Of a DNA stretch of 64,000 nucleotides, positions 11,547 to 23,740 are shown in pieces. Within the stretch, counting starts at the first letter, position 1. Every line of letters starts with the position of its first letter. Below the pieces are notes generated by a model. It was given only the letters and a program-made list of their open reading frames with translations. It did no database searches and had not been told where the DNA came from. The stretch lies in assembly GCA_963678705.1 (NCBI GenBank), contig OY783205.1, forward strand, positions 6,882,001 through 6,946,000, written 5' to 3'. Position numbers and translations under genes: made by a program. This DNA comes from Panorpa germanica. Lineage: Eukaryota > Arthropoda > Insecta > Mecoptera > Panorpidae.

Positions 11547-14500
11547 TTAAAGAACTTCTGCATATACTACATTTTTTGTTTTATTATCTTGTGGCAGAAG
11601 AACATATTGATTTTCGCCACAACCCGATCTTGATAACGCGACATATAACTGGCCGTGCGAAAAACAGTCTTGGCGTAAATCGATCCCCACGTGTTTGAAT
11701 GTTTGCCCCTGTGATTTATTTATTGTGACTGCGAAAGATAATTTAAGCGGAAATTGTATTCTTTTAAAATTGAAAGGTAAGTCGTTGGGTATCATTGGGA
11801 TGCGGGGTATGAGGACTGTTTGACCAACTGCTGGACCAGTCAAAACTGTTGCAACGATGACGTTATTGCGCAAAAATTTTACTTGAAGTCGGGTCCCGTT
11901 GCATAAATTTGGTGGTTTGAGATTTCTTAGTAAAATTATTGGGGCACCTATTTTTAACTTAAGAGAATGTGGGGGAAGGCCGCTTGGGTTCAAGGAATTG
12001 AGGAACTCCTGTGGGTAATGAACTACATCTTCTTAATCCATCACGGTATCAATGGATGTGTAGGTTACAATATCTCCTGGGAGTTTACTCAAAATGATAT
12101 CATTTATTTCGTCAACGCTACTATTTCTTGCCGCCAATATTGCTCTTTGACACATCCATTGATGGTCCTTGTTTTCTATTTGGCTGATGTCAGGGTATAC
12201 CTTAGTTACTAATTCCTCGATGTTACCCACTTTTACTCCTAAATCGCAATCAATTTCAATTTTATTATTAGAATGAGGTATTTTCCCGTCTCCTACAGAA
12301 AGTAATTTTGAAGGGAAAGTTATACTACCTCCCCCCAAATGTGCTCTCATATTTGTCGATAATTTTAAAATATTTACAAATTTCCATAATGGAGAACTTT
12401 TAAGGCAAGCCACAATGTCTGCTCTAGTTCCCCTTACTATTACCGGTTAAGTTTGGCGAAAGTCCCCAGCAAACATAACAGTAATCCCACCCATGATTTT
12501 ATCACAGCTTCTAAGATCTCTAAGAGTTCTGTCTAGAGCTTCTACGTGAGCTCTATGTATTATGGTACATTCGTCCCAGATTATTAGACTGACGTCTTGT
12601 AAAATTTTCCCCAAAGGGCCATTTTTGCGTATAGAGCACACGCTATCTTTCTCTAAAGACACAGTTAGGGGCAGTTTAAAAGTGGAATGAGCTGTGCGTC
12701 CACCTGCTAATAAGGTTGCAGCAATACCTGACGACGCTACTGCCAAGGCTAGCTTTCCTAGAGACCTTACTTTTGCTAATATAAGATTAGTGATAAACGT
12801 CTTGCCGGTCCCACCGGGAGCATCCAAAAAGAAAATTCTTCCTTCATTAAAACGAACACTTTTCATGACACAATTATACGTTGTCACCTGGTCATTAACT
12901 AATCTTGGTTCATTTTGTGTGATATACTCATTTAATTCATTTATGTTATATGGTTTTCGCAACGCTACTTCTAACGGGTCCAGAAGCGAATTATTTCTTT
13001 TTGCTGCAGGAAGCCCAAAGTCGGTTAGGGATTTATCTGAAATCTCATGAATTTTATCTTCAATTATGATTAGTCCATCATTGTATATATCATCATTATA
13101 TGCTAATGTCATATCCTGATTCTCATTACGCATTCTGTTTAATATATCTTCACATAAAGCATCACGAAATTTATTCCATAACCCTAAGGGGTCAGATGGT
13201 TGGCAAAATATAAGGATAGTGGTAAATAATTCTCTTAATTTTGTAGCTGGCTCGGATATGATAGCATCGGACATGGTATTTTGCCAATGTTCATCTCCCT
13301 CCAGTAAACCTAATTCCTTGGAAGCGCCTTGGTACGTTTGAAAAATAACACCATTCACGGTTCTTAGATGTTGAAATGACATTGGACCGCGAACATATTG
13401 CAATAACATTCTTAAATAAAAACATTCAGTTTGAGTTGGATGAATGTTATAAACACGGTATAAAGTTGTGTCTTTTTTTACACCGGGATATCCCTCAACA
13501 TCTTGCCCGCGTCTTCTTCTAGAAAATGAATTTCTTTGCCAAACGTAATACTGGGGAACTTCGTGATATAAAAGGGTTTTTGCAAAATCGTCGCTTTTGC
13601 AGAGATCAAAGAACGCTGTAAGTGTCGTTGATGAAGGATTGTTCACACGATCTTGGAGATTTTCATTATTATAAAAATATACTCTTTGTCCATTTTCCAA
13701 ATGAACGGCTAAATGAACTACTGCCGGAAAACGTTCATGAATAGAAAATTGGAAAATTCTCCAAAACGCCTCCGAGGAACTTATATAGCGACCATTTAGA
13801 TATTTTTCTACTTTATCGTTATTACTTTGTAACGAAAATGTGGCTTGATCAGAACCTTTATGAATATACTTACAGATGTATTTAATAGCTTTGACCGATT
13901 GACAAAACTCTACGTTAATGTGTGCATTGAAAATTCGTGATAGCAGTGGATTATAGGGAACCACCAAACGATTATCCACGCTCATTTCTGTACCTTTTAC
14001 ACGAATTATAGCTGTGTTTCCACCATTATCTGGAGACCTGCATCTGTAGGTTGGATAACCGTCATCCCCCGTTTGTGTTTCCGAAATAAAATGCCTAGGG
14101 AACTTTTTAGAACAAACGTTTTCTTTCATACATGGTGATGTAGGATTATGAAATCCGCAAGGACCATGTATCATATTTTTTATGACAATATTATGAAGAA
14201 TCGGATCTTGTTGTATGTCAGGTATTTCAGCCGATATTATTGCATCTATAGAATCTGGTTGAACTTTGTTAGCCAGCCACAATAAAATGTGGGCGTGAGG
14301 TAAACCTCTTTTTTGCCATTCTACACTGTAAACAAAGGCTTTCGATGGGCCAAAAATATTTTTCTTCGTTAATAGGTCTATCATTTTCTTGAGTTTTAAA
14401 TGAAATACCCTAGAAATTAAATCATGTCTATCATAAGAATGTTGATTGGGCAATAACTCACTTTTTATTTCTGGCCATTCGGGGTTACATGTAAATGTAA

Positions 14501-16169
14501 TGAAGAGGTCCGGTCTTCCAAATTTCCTGACATATGTCATGGCATCTTGACTTTTTTCATTCATGAATCTGGGGGATCCTGTAAATGACGACGGCAATAT
14601 AACGTGCTGGCCAATATTAGAAGCGTTTATATGTCCATCATTTACGACGGCATCTCTTAAATGAATGTACTCTTCTGCTCTCAATTTTTTTTGATTTCTT
14701 TTGATGAAGTCTAGCCTCTCAGAGATCATTTTTGCCGCCATATCAACACAATATTGGTTGAATAATCCTTTGAAATAATGTATACTGTTAAAGTCATTTA
14801 TTCTCACCATGAATCTAAATGCATAAAACTGCATACATGAAACAGTTTTAGATGTAGCCGTAGTATTCTGCTGTGGAATATTAATACAGTATCCGTCGTT
14901 TCCAAAGGGAAACAGTAAGGGATATTGAAGCGGGTCATAAGATCTATGAATTTCAGAAACTCGTTGAAGTCGACCATTTCTCGCAGTCAATACAATATCA
15001 CGGGGACCTTTGTCTTCATCTATCATAAGAACAGCTACTTCATCTACTACCGGCGCATTATACCGACCTCTATGCTCATTAGGAGGTTTTACATCAGCAT
15101 GAATGATAAGTTTTAAATCATTCGGTGGTCTATTTTCTAGATTGTACTTAAAACTTTGAATATACGTATTATGATCATGAAGATATGTTTGGAGAACGTC
15201 GATAAGATCGATTTGCAAGCTTGGGTTTAAATTTGAGCGCAAGGATACCTGATCTGCATGGGAAACAAAATATATTTGCAGGAATTCGGGTTGTGCCCCT
15301 ACAGCTGGAAGTAAGTCACCGATTAAATGATAAACTTGCCCTTGGACTTTAAAAGTGGGCATAAAGTTTCCCTCACGAATTTCTTTGGCACCAAATGAAG
15401 TCATCTGAAATAATGTATTATATTGTCTTGAGTGATTTAAGAAATGCTTAGATGATGGATGTGAGCCTGATATCAGTTCCTTTAAAACGGATGTTGGTTC
15501 CGGAATTATAGGTATATTTACTTTGCCACCACTACAACACAGTCCAGGAGTTTCAGCTGCCCATTTTTTTGCTTGGCATAAGTTGCATATTTTATCCATT
15601 CTACCAATATCAATATCATTTAGCTCAGAATAGTGAACGGTACAATCATAAGCAAAAGCAGCATTTAATAAATTATGTTGTCTGCGAGTTCTATTCCAAG
15701 TTGATCGGGCATTTTGCTGTGCTAATCGATGGGATCGTTCAGCGCTTGATTCCCGATCACGGTTAGCCAAAGTTCGGGAATTCTGTGAGGCCAAACGTCG
15801 AGAACGTTCAGCACTGGATTCCCGATCGCGGTTAGCCAATGTTCGGGCATTCTGTGAGACCAAACGTTGAGAACGTTCAGCACTCAATTCCCGATCGCGG
15901 TTAGCCAATGTTCGGGCATTCTGTGAAGCCAAACGTTGAGAACGATCAGCACTCGATTCCCGTTGTCGGTTCGCCAAAGTTCGGAAATTTTGTAAGGCTA
16001 AACGCTGCGAACGTTCAACGCTTGATTCCCTTGCACGGTTTTGTTCAGTAATTGCTCGTTGTGTAGCCAACCTGTGCATATTTTCATCCTCAGTTTCATT
16101 GCTGCGCAAAACTCGCAGCCGCTTTGCAGCAGCAGTCTGCCGAGAAAGCTGAGTTCTTTTTCTCAGCAT
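11547..16169 (-). pseudogene. Helitron 1 Rep-helicase (RepHel) with two nonsense codons
   Basis: One minus-strand frame of 1,541 codons runs from the ATG at 16169 to 11547 and is interrupted only by TAA at 12447-12449 and TAA at 12033-12035; there is no frameshift. The N-terminus (residues 1-160) is an Arg/Ser-rich array of four or five near-identical repeats (ASQNARTLANRDRESS type). A CxxC-rich segment follows (MDKICNLCQAKKW, LCCSGGK). The Helitron HUH replicase region includes FITFTCNPEWPEI and the HxH motif GLPHAHILLW, followed by KYICKYIHKGSD, which carries the catalytic tyrosine region. The C-terminal PIF1-type SF1 helicase has Walker A DAPGGTGKTFI, Walker B LIIWDECTII, GDFRQ, and the late motif [10 protein letters not shown]. 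RepHel nicks and unwinds DNA for rolling-circle transposition. The first stop falls right after GDFRQT, inside the helicase. Confidence 0.9.
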
Positions 16170-16597
16170 TATAGTGATGAAGAAAAAACGTAGAAAATGA
16201 AAACTTAACTAAAGCGTATCTCGTAATAAAAAAAAAGAAACGTAAGATTAAGAAGATTAATAATTAGGAACCTAATTACTTTTATTTTTAACGATTATGT
16301 CAAAAGAACAACCGTAAAATGAAAATAAGGTAAACTAACTTTATGCTTAAACTTAACCCTAATCTAATGAGAATAAATAGGTAGACCACACCTATTTACA
16401 GGTTTTATCTAAAGCAAAAAAAAATTAGAAACTAAATACGTTAAACTAAACCCTAATCTAATAAGAATAATTAAGTAGGCGACACCTATTTAGGTACCTA
16501 CAGGTATTATGTACCACAAAAAAAAAATATTAGAAACTAAATACTATTTTTAAAACAAACAATACTATACTTATAGAAAACACATACTTATAAATTA

Positions 16598-19122
16598 ATA
16601 ATCTACATGAAAACAAAAAAGTGTTATTATTGTGTAACTAAATACTATCCTAAAACAAATAAAGTACCTACTATATAGAAAACAACTACAAAATGAAACT
16701 GTGTTTAAAAAGTAATATTACGATGATAATTATATCGCATAAACAAATTAGCGCTGCATTCAACCGTTCAGTAGGGAGCCGACCGCGCGAGTGAGCCGCG
16801 CGGCATGGTATCTCGTTGAGCTACACCCCCCTCCCGGCTTGCCCGCAAGCACCGCCTCTCTCCCGCCGCGCCGGCCAGCGCAGAGAGCGAGTTGGTTTTG
16901 TTTCGGAGTTATTTATCATTGTAATCTTTAAAGTTTTTTGTTTAAATTAAGTTATGTCAAAGACAATTTTATTCACAATGAAGTAATCTTAACCAACAAC
17001 ATATTTATTTGAATAAAGATTAATATTATTATGTTGATACAACTTAAACAAATTATTTCGACCAAATTAGGTACCATAAAAACGGTTTTTGTGAGTTAAT
17101 CTTAAAAGATAGACATATACTATCGCGGACTGTTTTTTAGATCATTAAAAGAGCTATTCTTCTTTAATACATATTTTTTGTGTATCTTGAACCGTTTTCA
17201 CGTCGCACGCAACGGAAGGCTTCAAAGATGAAATAATTTCTCCCGTTTTTTACACATTTACCACTACATCTTTGCTCCTATTGGTCGTAGCGTGATGTTA
17301 TATAGCCTATAGCCGTCCTCGATAACTGGACTATCCAACACAAAAAGAATTATTCAATTCGAACCAGTAGTTTCGGAGATTAGCGCGTTCAAACAAACAA
17401 ACAAACAAACAAACTCTTCAGCTTTATAATATTAGTATAGATAATCTACATGAAAACAAAAAAGTGTTATTATTGTGTAACTAAATACTATCCTAAAACA
17501 AATAAAGTACCTACTATATAGAAAACAACTACAAAATGAAACTGTGTTTAAAAAGTAATATTACGATGATAATTATATCGCATAAACAAATTAGCGCTGC
17601 ATTCAACCGTTCAGTAGGGAGCCGACCGCGCGAGTGAGCCGCGCGGCATGGTATCTCGTTGAGCTACACCCCCCTCCCGGCTTGCCCGCAAGCACCGCCT
17701 CTCTCCCGCCGCGCCGGCCAGCGCAGAGAGCGAGTTGGTTTTGTTTCGGAGTTATTTATCATTGTAATCTTTAAAGTTTTTTGTTTAAATTAAGTTATGT
17801 CAAAGACAATTTTATTCACAATGAAGTAATCTTAACCAACAACATATTTATTTGAATAAAGATTAATATTATTATGTTGATACAACTTAAACAAATTATT
17901 TCGACTAAATTAGGTACCATAAAAACGGTTTTTGTGAGTTAATCTTAAAAGATAGACATATACTATCGCGGACTGTTTTTTAGATCATTAAAAGAGCTAT
18001 TATTCTTTAATACATATTTTTTGTGTATCTTGAACCGTTTTCACGGCGCACGCAACGGAAGGCTTCAAAGATGAAATAATTTCTCCCGTTTTTTACACAT
18101 TTACCACTATATCTTTGCTCCTATTGGTCGTAGCGTGATGTTATATAGCCTATAGCCTTCCTCGATAACTGGACTATCCAACACAAAAAGAATTATTCAA
18201 TTCGAACCAGTAGTTTCGGAGATTAGCGCGTTCAAACAAACAAACAAACAAACAAACTCTTCAGCTTTATAATATTAGTATAGATAATCTACATGAAAAC
18301 AAAAAAGTGTTATTATTGTGTAACTAAATACTATCCTAAAACAAATAAAGTACCTACTATATAGAAAACAACTACAAAATGAAACTGTGTTTAAAAAGTA
18401 ATATTACGATGATAATTATATCGCATAAACAAATTAGCGCTGCATTCAACCGTTCAGTAGGGAGCCGACCGCGCGAGTGAGCCGCGCGGCATGGTATCTC
18501 GTTGAGCTACACCCCCCTCCCGGCTTGCCCGCAAGCACCGCCTCTCTCCCGCCGCGCCGGCCAGCGCAGAGAGCGAGTTGGTTTTGTTTCGGAGTTATTT
18601 ATCATTGTAATCTTTAAAGTTTTTTGTTTAAATTAAGTTATGTCAAAGACAATTTTATTCACAATGAAGTAATCTTAACCAACAACATATTTATTTGAAT
18701 AAAGATTAATATTATTATGTTGATACAACTTAAACAAATTATTTCGACCAAATTAGGTACCATAAAAACGGTTTTTGTGAGTTAATCTTAAAAGATAGAC
18801 ATATACTATCGCGGACTGTTTTTTAGATCATTAAAAGAGCTATTATTCTTTAATACATATTTTTTGTGTATCTTGAACCGTTTTCACGGCGCACGCAACG
18901 GAAGGCTTCAAAGATGAAATAATTTCTCCCGTTTTTTACACATTTACCACTATATCTTTGCTCCTATTGGTCGTAGCGTGATGTTATATAGCCTATAGCC
19001 TTCCTCGATAACTGGACTATCCAACACAAAAAGAATTATTCAATTCGAACCAGTAGTTTCGGAGATTAGCCCGTTCAAACAAACAAACAAACAAACTCTT
19101 CAGCTTTATAATATTAGTATAG
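16598..19122. repeat. Triplicated Helitron 5' terminal unit (843, 843 and 839 bp)
   Basis: Units span 16598-17440, 17441-18283 and 18284-19122. They are nearly identical, differing at a handful of sites (for example CTATTCTTC against CTATTATTC, and one fewer CAAA repeat in unit 3). Each ends with the same CAAA microsatellite and TTATAATATTAGTATAG terminus, that is, the Helitron 5' end read backwards. Each contains one CpG-rich block. Confidence 0.95.
16771..16892 (-). promoter_or_regulatory. CpG-rich island in the Helitron 5' unit (putative promoter region)
   Basis: About 120 bases with high GC and many CpG, in otherwise very AT-rich DNA. It lies about 600 bases upstream of the RepHel start and is copied in the other two units (about 17614-17735 and 18457-18578). 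A promoter role is inferred only from position and composition. Confidence 0.35.
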
Positions 19123-19123
19123 A

Positions 19124-20189
19124 TAAGGTCGCACTATTTGTGACTGTTCGAGGACTCGCCACTGTCTCTAAAGTACGGGTCGGTAATCTGGGAAAATTGC
19201 GCCATTATAAAATAAACACTTGGTACTATTACAATATCAATAAAATGGTTGCCATCTCTTAGACTGTACCACTTGTTTACTATTTATATTAAAATAGTCC
19301 TTATAAAACCTATAATTTATTCTAGATGCGAGATAACGGTAGGCTACGTATTTTAAAGATTTTTGTATTTTTTCTTTCCTCTCTAAAGAAGATATTTTAC
19401 AGTAGCTGGGTTTCTGTTTTTGGCGCCCGATGATACCGTATCTGTTGCATGAGCCCCTATTCATAACATTACTTTTTGGATATTATGATAGTTGGACTCA
19501 TGATGATAAAACATCACAACAAGAAACATCGTCTGTACTTCAGTTCATGATATCAAGCTATCATGCTTAATATTTTAATATGCAAGATGTCCACAGAATC
19601 AAATAATGTATGTGCTCCTGTTACTTAAAACGAAAATTCACATGCTACATTCTTCGTCACCAATTTCATTTGCTTTACCAGGGCAACATACTGATTAATT
19701 AAAGTTGAAATGTTCAAAACATATCTGCATTGTGAGTTATGCGGCTCTGTTACTTAAAGTAAAGATTTAACATTCAGTCTTGCATATCCGGTTGCTGTGT
19801 AAATCCGGTAGTTATCTATCGGAACCTCCTTATCCATAATATGGTCAGATGCATAGTAAAACAAGAAACGAAATTTAACGAAATTTTAACCTACTTTTTT
19901 GTTATGTGTTTATGTAGTGTGTATTATATACTTATTTTAGTTTCTATTTTTGTTTGCTTATATCAACATTTTTGTGTTTTCTTTTATTATAGCCAATAAC
20001 AAGAGTGGTTCGACCACATAATATTCCGATATTTTTAACTATCCACTGGGCGAATTCAAGAGCTGCTTTAGTTTTTGAACGTGTGTTAGAACCCCTATAC
20101 CCTACACCACTGCACCGCAATACCGAGACCTAACATCAGCTACAGTCTAAGTGGGGGTTGTATGTTTCATCCCCCTCACTCACAGTTGA
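19124..20189. other. No recognised gene
   Basis: Host-side flank of Helitron 1 followed by sequence that may include the LTR of the Gypsy remnant. A minus-strand frame of 75 codons at 19237-19464 resembles nothing I know. Confidence 0.4.
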
Positions 20190-20355
20190 GCATGATGTGT
20201 GGGCCCTGACCGGACACGTCGCATTATGAATTACAACAGAGCAGTCGACATATGTATATTTGTATCGGTCTTCATATTTATGAATAAACATATTTGTATC
20301 AAACCTTAAGTTCGGCTTATAATTATTAATTAGTACACCCTGTTGTTTCTAACAT
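20190..20355 (+). mobile_element. Possible LTR and leader of the Gypsy remnant
   Basis: A segment beginning near TGATGTGTGGGCCCTGACC and ending TTTCTAACA is followed by ATCAGAAGTGGGATA, which looks like a retrotransposon leader. An AATAAACAT polyadenylation-like site is inside. No second LTR was found, so the limits are guesses. Confidence 0.3.
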
Positions 20356-20520
20356 ATCAGAAGTGGGATACACCGTGCAAAATTGTGATATTTGTTCATT
20401 TTTGTTGTTGTGTTAAATTTATTGTTGTGCAGTAAATTTTAAGTTATTAACATTAGTGAAGTGAACTTGCTACGTGAATAATTGCCAATTATTGAGAAAT
20501 TCATTATTTGTTGGTTAATA

Positions 20521-21790
20521 ATGAGTTCACCACGTGGTTTACCATTTTCACGACGCCGTGAACGTTCTGAGTATTTCACGACAATGGAAGACATGCAGGC
20601 GAAGATAATGCGGTTAGAGACAGCTCTCATGATGAAGAATGATAGGAATTTTGTGTCAACAAATGACTAATCTATCCCTACGTTCGATCCACAAGGGGAA
20701 CAGTTAATTGAAGAGTGGCTCACCAAAATTGACAAATTAAAGAACCTTAATGAGCGGTCTGAAGCGACTACTATTCAGGTGGCAATAAGTCGGCTGAAGG
20801 GTTTGGTGTGCTCATGGTACGACTCCAGCGACTTCTCGTATACGCTTTGGCAAGACGTAAGGGCTGTACTCACCAGACAATCCCGGACAAAATTTGGGTG
20901 ACTATAATCTTCAGAAGACTTCTATGTCGATATGCCCGATGAATGCGTCAACGACCTTGTCATAGGCGGCATCACGGATTCAGCAATAGCGTTGTCGGCG
21001 CGTTCAGCACAATGCAAGACGGCCGGACAGCTGTACACATATCTGTGTACAGTAGGTAGTTTGCCTGACGCTTCCAACAGAGAAAATAACCCCTCTACCC
21101 GCGCGTCAAAGCGCAATGTTGAATCAAGTGGCACAGGATCGCGAGGGTCTAGCGGAAGAACAACGAGATGTTACAACTGCAACGACACCGGGCATGATGC
21201 GTGATTGTTCGAAACCACTGACAAAATGCAACTTGTGCAACAGGCATGGCCATACTAACAGGCAGTGTCGAAATGCTAAGTAGACTACACGTAATGTACA
21301 CAGGGTATTTTCAGGAACGTGCATATCCGTTAAAAATCCGTATCAGTTGACGGTATATGTGAATGGCTTTAAAACAAAATGTTTGTTAGACACGGGCAGT
21401 AGTTAACACACTTATCAGACAATCAATGGCAGTGCTGTTGAGGCTGGCAGTTGATAAAAGTGTGCCGTTACTGCAGCGTTTTTCAGGCATGTTGAGTTCT
21501 GGCAGTGAAGTTGAAACCACCCTTAAAATAATCGTAATTCAAGACGATCAGTTAACACAAGCAGTGCTAGTCGGTCGTGATTTCATAAATCAGCCGGAAG
21601 TGATGTTAATAACATTATCTAATAAGGTGACAATACGGTCACAGCAGCTGTTAGCGATAAGCATAATATAATTAATAAACTTGAATTAAATGGATTGAAT
21701 TTAAAACAGCAACAAAAATGTCGCGAATTGCTGTATGATTTTCAAGATTGCATTTCTATCGGTTTAGCAGATCTAAAGTTCTTATTTAAT
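20521..21790 (+). pseudogene. Gypsy-type gag-protease remnant
   Basis: Gag starts at the ATG at 20521 (SSPRGLPFSRRR, then a coiled-coil-like MEDMQAKIMRLETAL). After a stop near 20668 it continues with FDPQGEQLIEEWLTKIDKLK and LKGLVCSWYDSSDF, the capsid pattern of Gypsy-type gag. Near 21168-21280 are two CCHC zinc knuckles, CYNCNDTGHD and CNLCNRHGHTNRQC, separated by a one-base shift. The retropepsin follows with KCLLDTGSS (active-site DTG) near 21380, then a region ending at 21671. Sequence resembling the start of pol (LYDFQDCISIGLADL) ends abruptly near 21775, with no RT or integrase. Several stops and shifts show it is dead. Confidence 0.7.
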
Positions 21791-21873
21791 ATGTTTTTAA
21801 GATATTCTTATACTTTATATCGGCGGTTTCTTTTGTTGTATTGTTTAATAAGTTATATATAATAAATAACAAC

Positions 21874-23740
21874 GTTCATGATCCCTTGGTCAAGTCCAAC
21901 AAAGCAGTGACCACATGACAAGGCGCAACTATTATGACCAAATGTAACGACAGTCTTTGAAAACCACACGTATTTGTGACAGAACCAATAGTATGTTCTC
22001 TCGATAATAAACCGTTGCAAGGAGGCGCTGTGACGACACAGAAACTTGAACTACGAGTATTAAAGAAGGTAAACAAACAATCAAAGTTTATTGAATATTT
22101 TGAAAGTTATGCACTGCACTTATTGATTAAAGAAAGTCAAATAATTGATAGATAAAATATAGATATTTACGCAGTAAATGTTGATTTTAATATAAAAGAA
22201 ACGAGAGAATCGATGATAAAAGAGTACGAAATCTACAAGCAGTGATGAAAATGTAGAAATCGTAAACGATTACGATCGTAGAATCTTAAAATATTTTAAT
22301 TGGGTTAAATGCTCTAATGTGTAAACGCTGCATCCGAAGTATTCTATCAGGATGCTCTCTCACTTTTGTAAATAACTCCGATTCATTATAACGACATTGA
22401 AGAAGTTTGTACTAATTTATTTTCCAAACAAAGATCCGCAGCAGGTAAACTATCAGTTAATAAATAATTTCTGAGAATTGAAATTACTATTATTTTATAT
22501 GTCGTTGTTTGCTAGTTATTTATTAACATGTGTCTTAAAGGACCGTGGTCCTAAGAAGCCCGTATTAATAAAAAATAATGTGTTTTATTAATATTTTATT
22601 AAATTTATAATTTTACGTTACACTTAATTAAAATACTAAAGCCTCATTCCCACTCACTGTTTTGATATTTAATTTACTGTTTTTATTTAATATTGTAATC
22701 TAGATTTCAGGTTCTCGTTTAAGCATTCCTTTTCTCATATGTGTTTTAATTTAAGTTTAGTTAATTTAGTTGGTCGTTAGTACTATAAATTTTGACAGTT
22801 CGACAAATTTGTATGTGAAATAATTAAAATTGCTATTTTTAATAACAATTAGTAATAGAAATTGTTTTCACTTCTATATTTTTCAAAAACTGACATTAAA
22901 CTTCTTTTAAAAGGAAATCCTACTGCATTTTGACAGATTGTCAAATTATGGAGGTTATAATAAATATAGTTTTTCCTAATTTAATATTTTTAATTTAAAA
23001 CATTGGACATTGTAAGGTTCTAAAAATAAATTAAATTAAAATTTGTCGTGCTAAGTAAGTGATAGTATTGAAATTTAATATTGAACGTAAACTGTTCAGG
23101 TACGCTGGACGGATGCAAACTTTTAAACAACATTTATGTATGTTTTATAGATAATATAGTATAACTTGTATAGTAATAGAGTATAACTTTTATAGATTAT
23201 GTAAAATAAAACATATACAATAATAAAACATTTAAAACATATACGAATATATACATTATGTATTATTGTATTTTACAAATATACGAGTATGTGTGACACA
23301 GCGCAAAACTAGATCAATTAAGAATATGAAGAACAAGGTGATGTATGTAAAAAAATATTAATTATTTCATTAAATTGTAGTATTTTTTGTTCTTGTAATA
23401 TTTTTCGCAGTTTGGCTGTCAAGAAGTAATGTCTTTAGCCACAACTCTCATGTGTTCAGTTCACAACTGAAATTCTAATTTAAGTAAAGAACGCACGCAC
23501 AACAGTACCAAGTGTATCAAAAGTATCAGGATGGCATGTCGTGTAAGAGACAACGATCAAAATGGAACTAGGGTGTAGTTCGGCTTGGCGCACAACGTGA
23601 ATATACTACTGAATGCAGACTCATGTTCTCCTGTTGAGAAAATGGATTTACAAACCGCTTCTTGGTGAAGTAAAAGTACACACTACACAAAAGTAATTTT
23701 TGCTTGCAATGAGTTTTTTAATTTTGGAATTTAGTAGTTA
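21874..23740. repeat. Unclassified long repeat, copy A
   Basis: At least three blocks in this region have counterparts, in the same order and orientation, in copy B (28042-29555): 21874-22075 with 28042-28247, 23290-23345 with 29080-29130, and 23620-23735 with 29444-29552. The best block shares CTTGCAATGAGTTTTTTA. No protein domain was recognised inside, so this may be an old non-autonomous element or a segmental duplication. Confidence 0.65.

Larger units (their letters stand above)
11352..19123 (-). mobile_element. Helitron 1, near-complete autonomous-type element
   Basis: The element runs from right (5') to left (3'). Its 3' terminus on the minus strand ends in a GC-rich hairpin followed by AAAAGCTAG and then host T, matching the CTRR|T rule. 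Its 5' terminus on the minus strand starts TCTATACTAATATTATAAAG after host A, matching the A|TC rule. There is no target duplication, as expected. It carries a single Rep-helicase gene. The 5' terminal segment of about 843 bp is repeated three times in tandem, which puts two further 5'-end sequences at 17440 and 18283 inside the element. The near-identity of the three units suggests a fairly recent event. Confidence 0.85.

Noticed and set aside
12694-13050. Plus-strand frame of 118 codons opposite the Helitron 1 helicase
   Set aside because: Antisense shadow of a strongly motif-supported gene.
16598-19122. CRISPR or satellite array
   Set aside because: Only three units of 843 bp, each with Helitron termini. 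No spacers.
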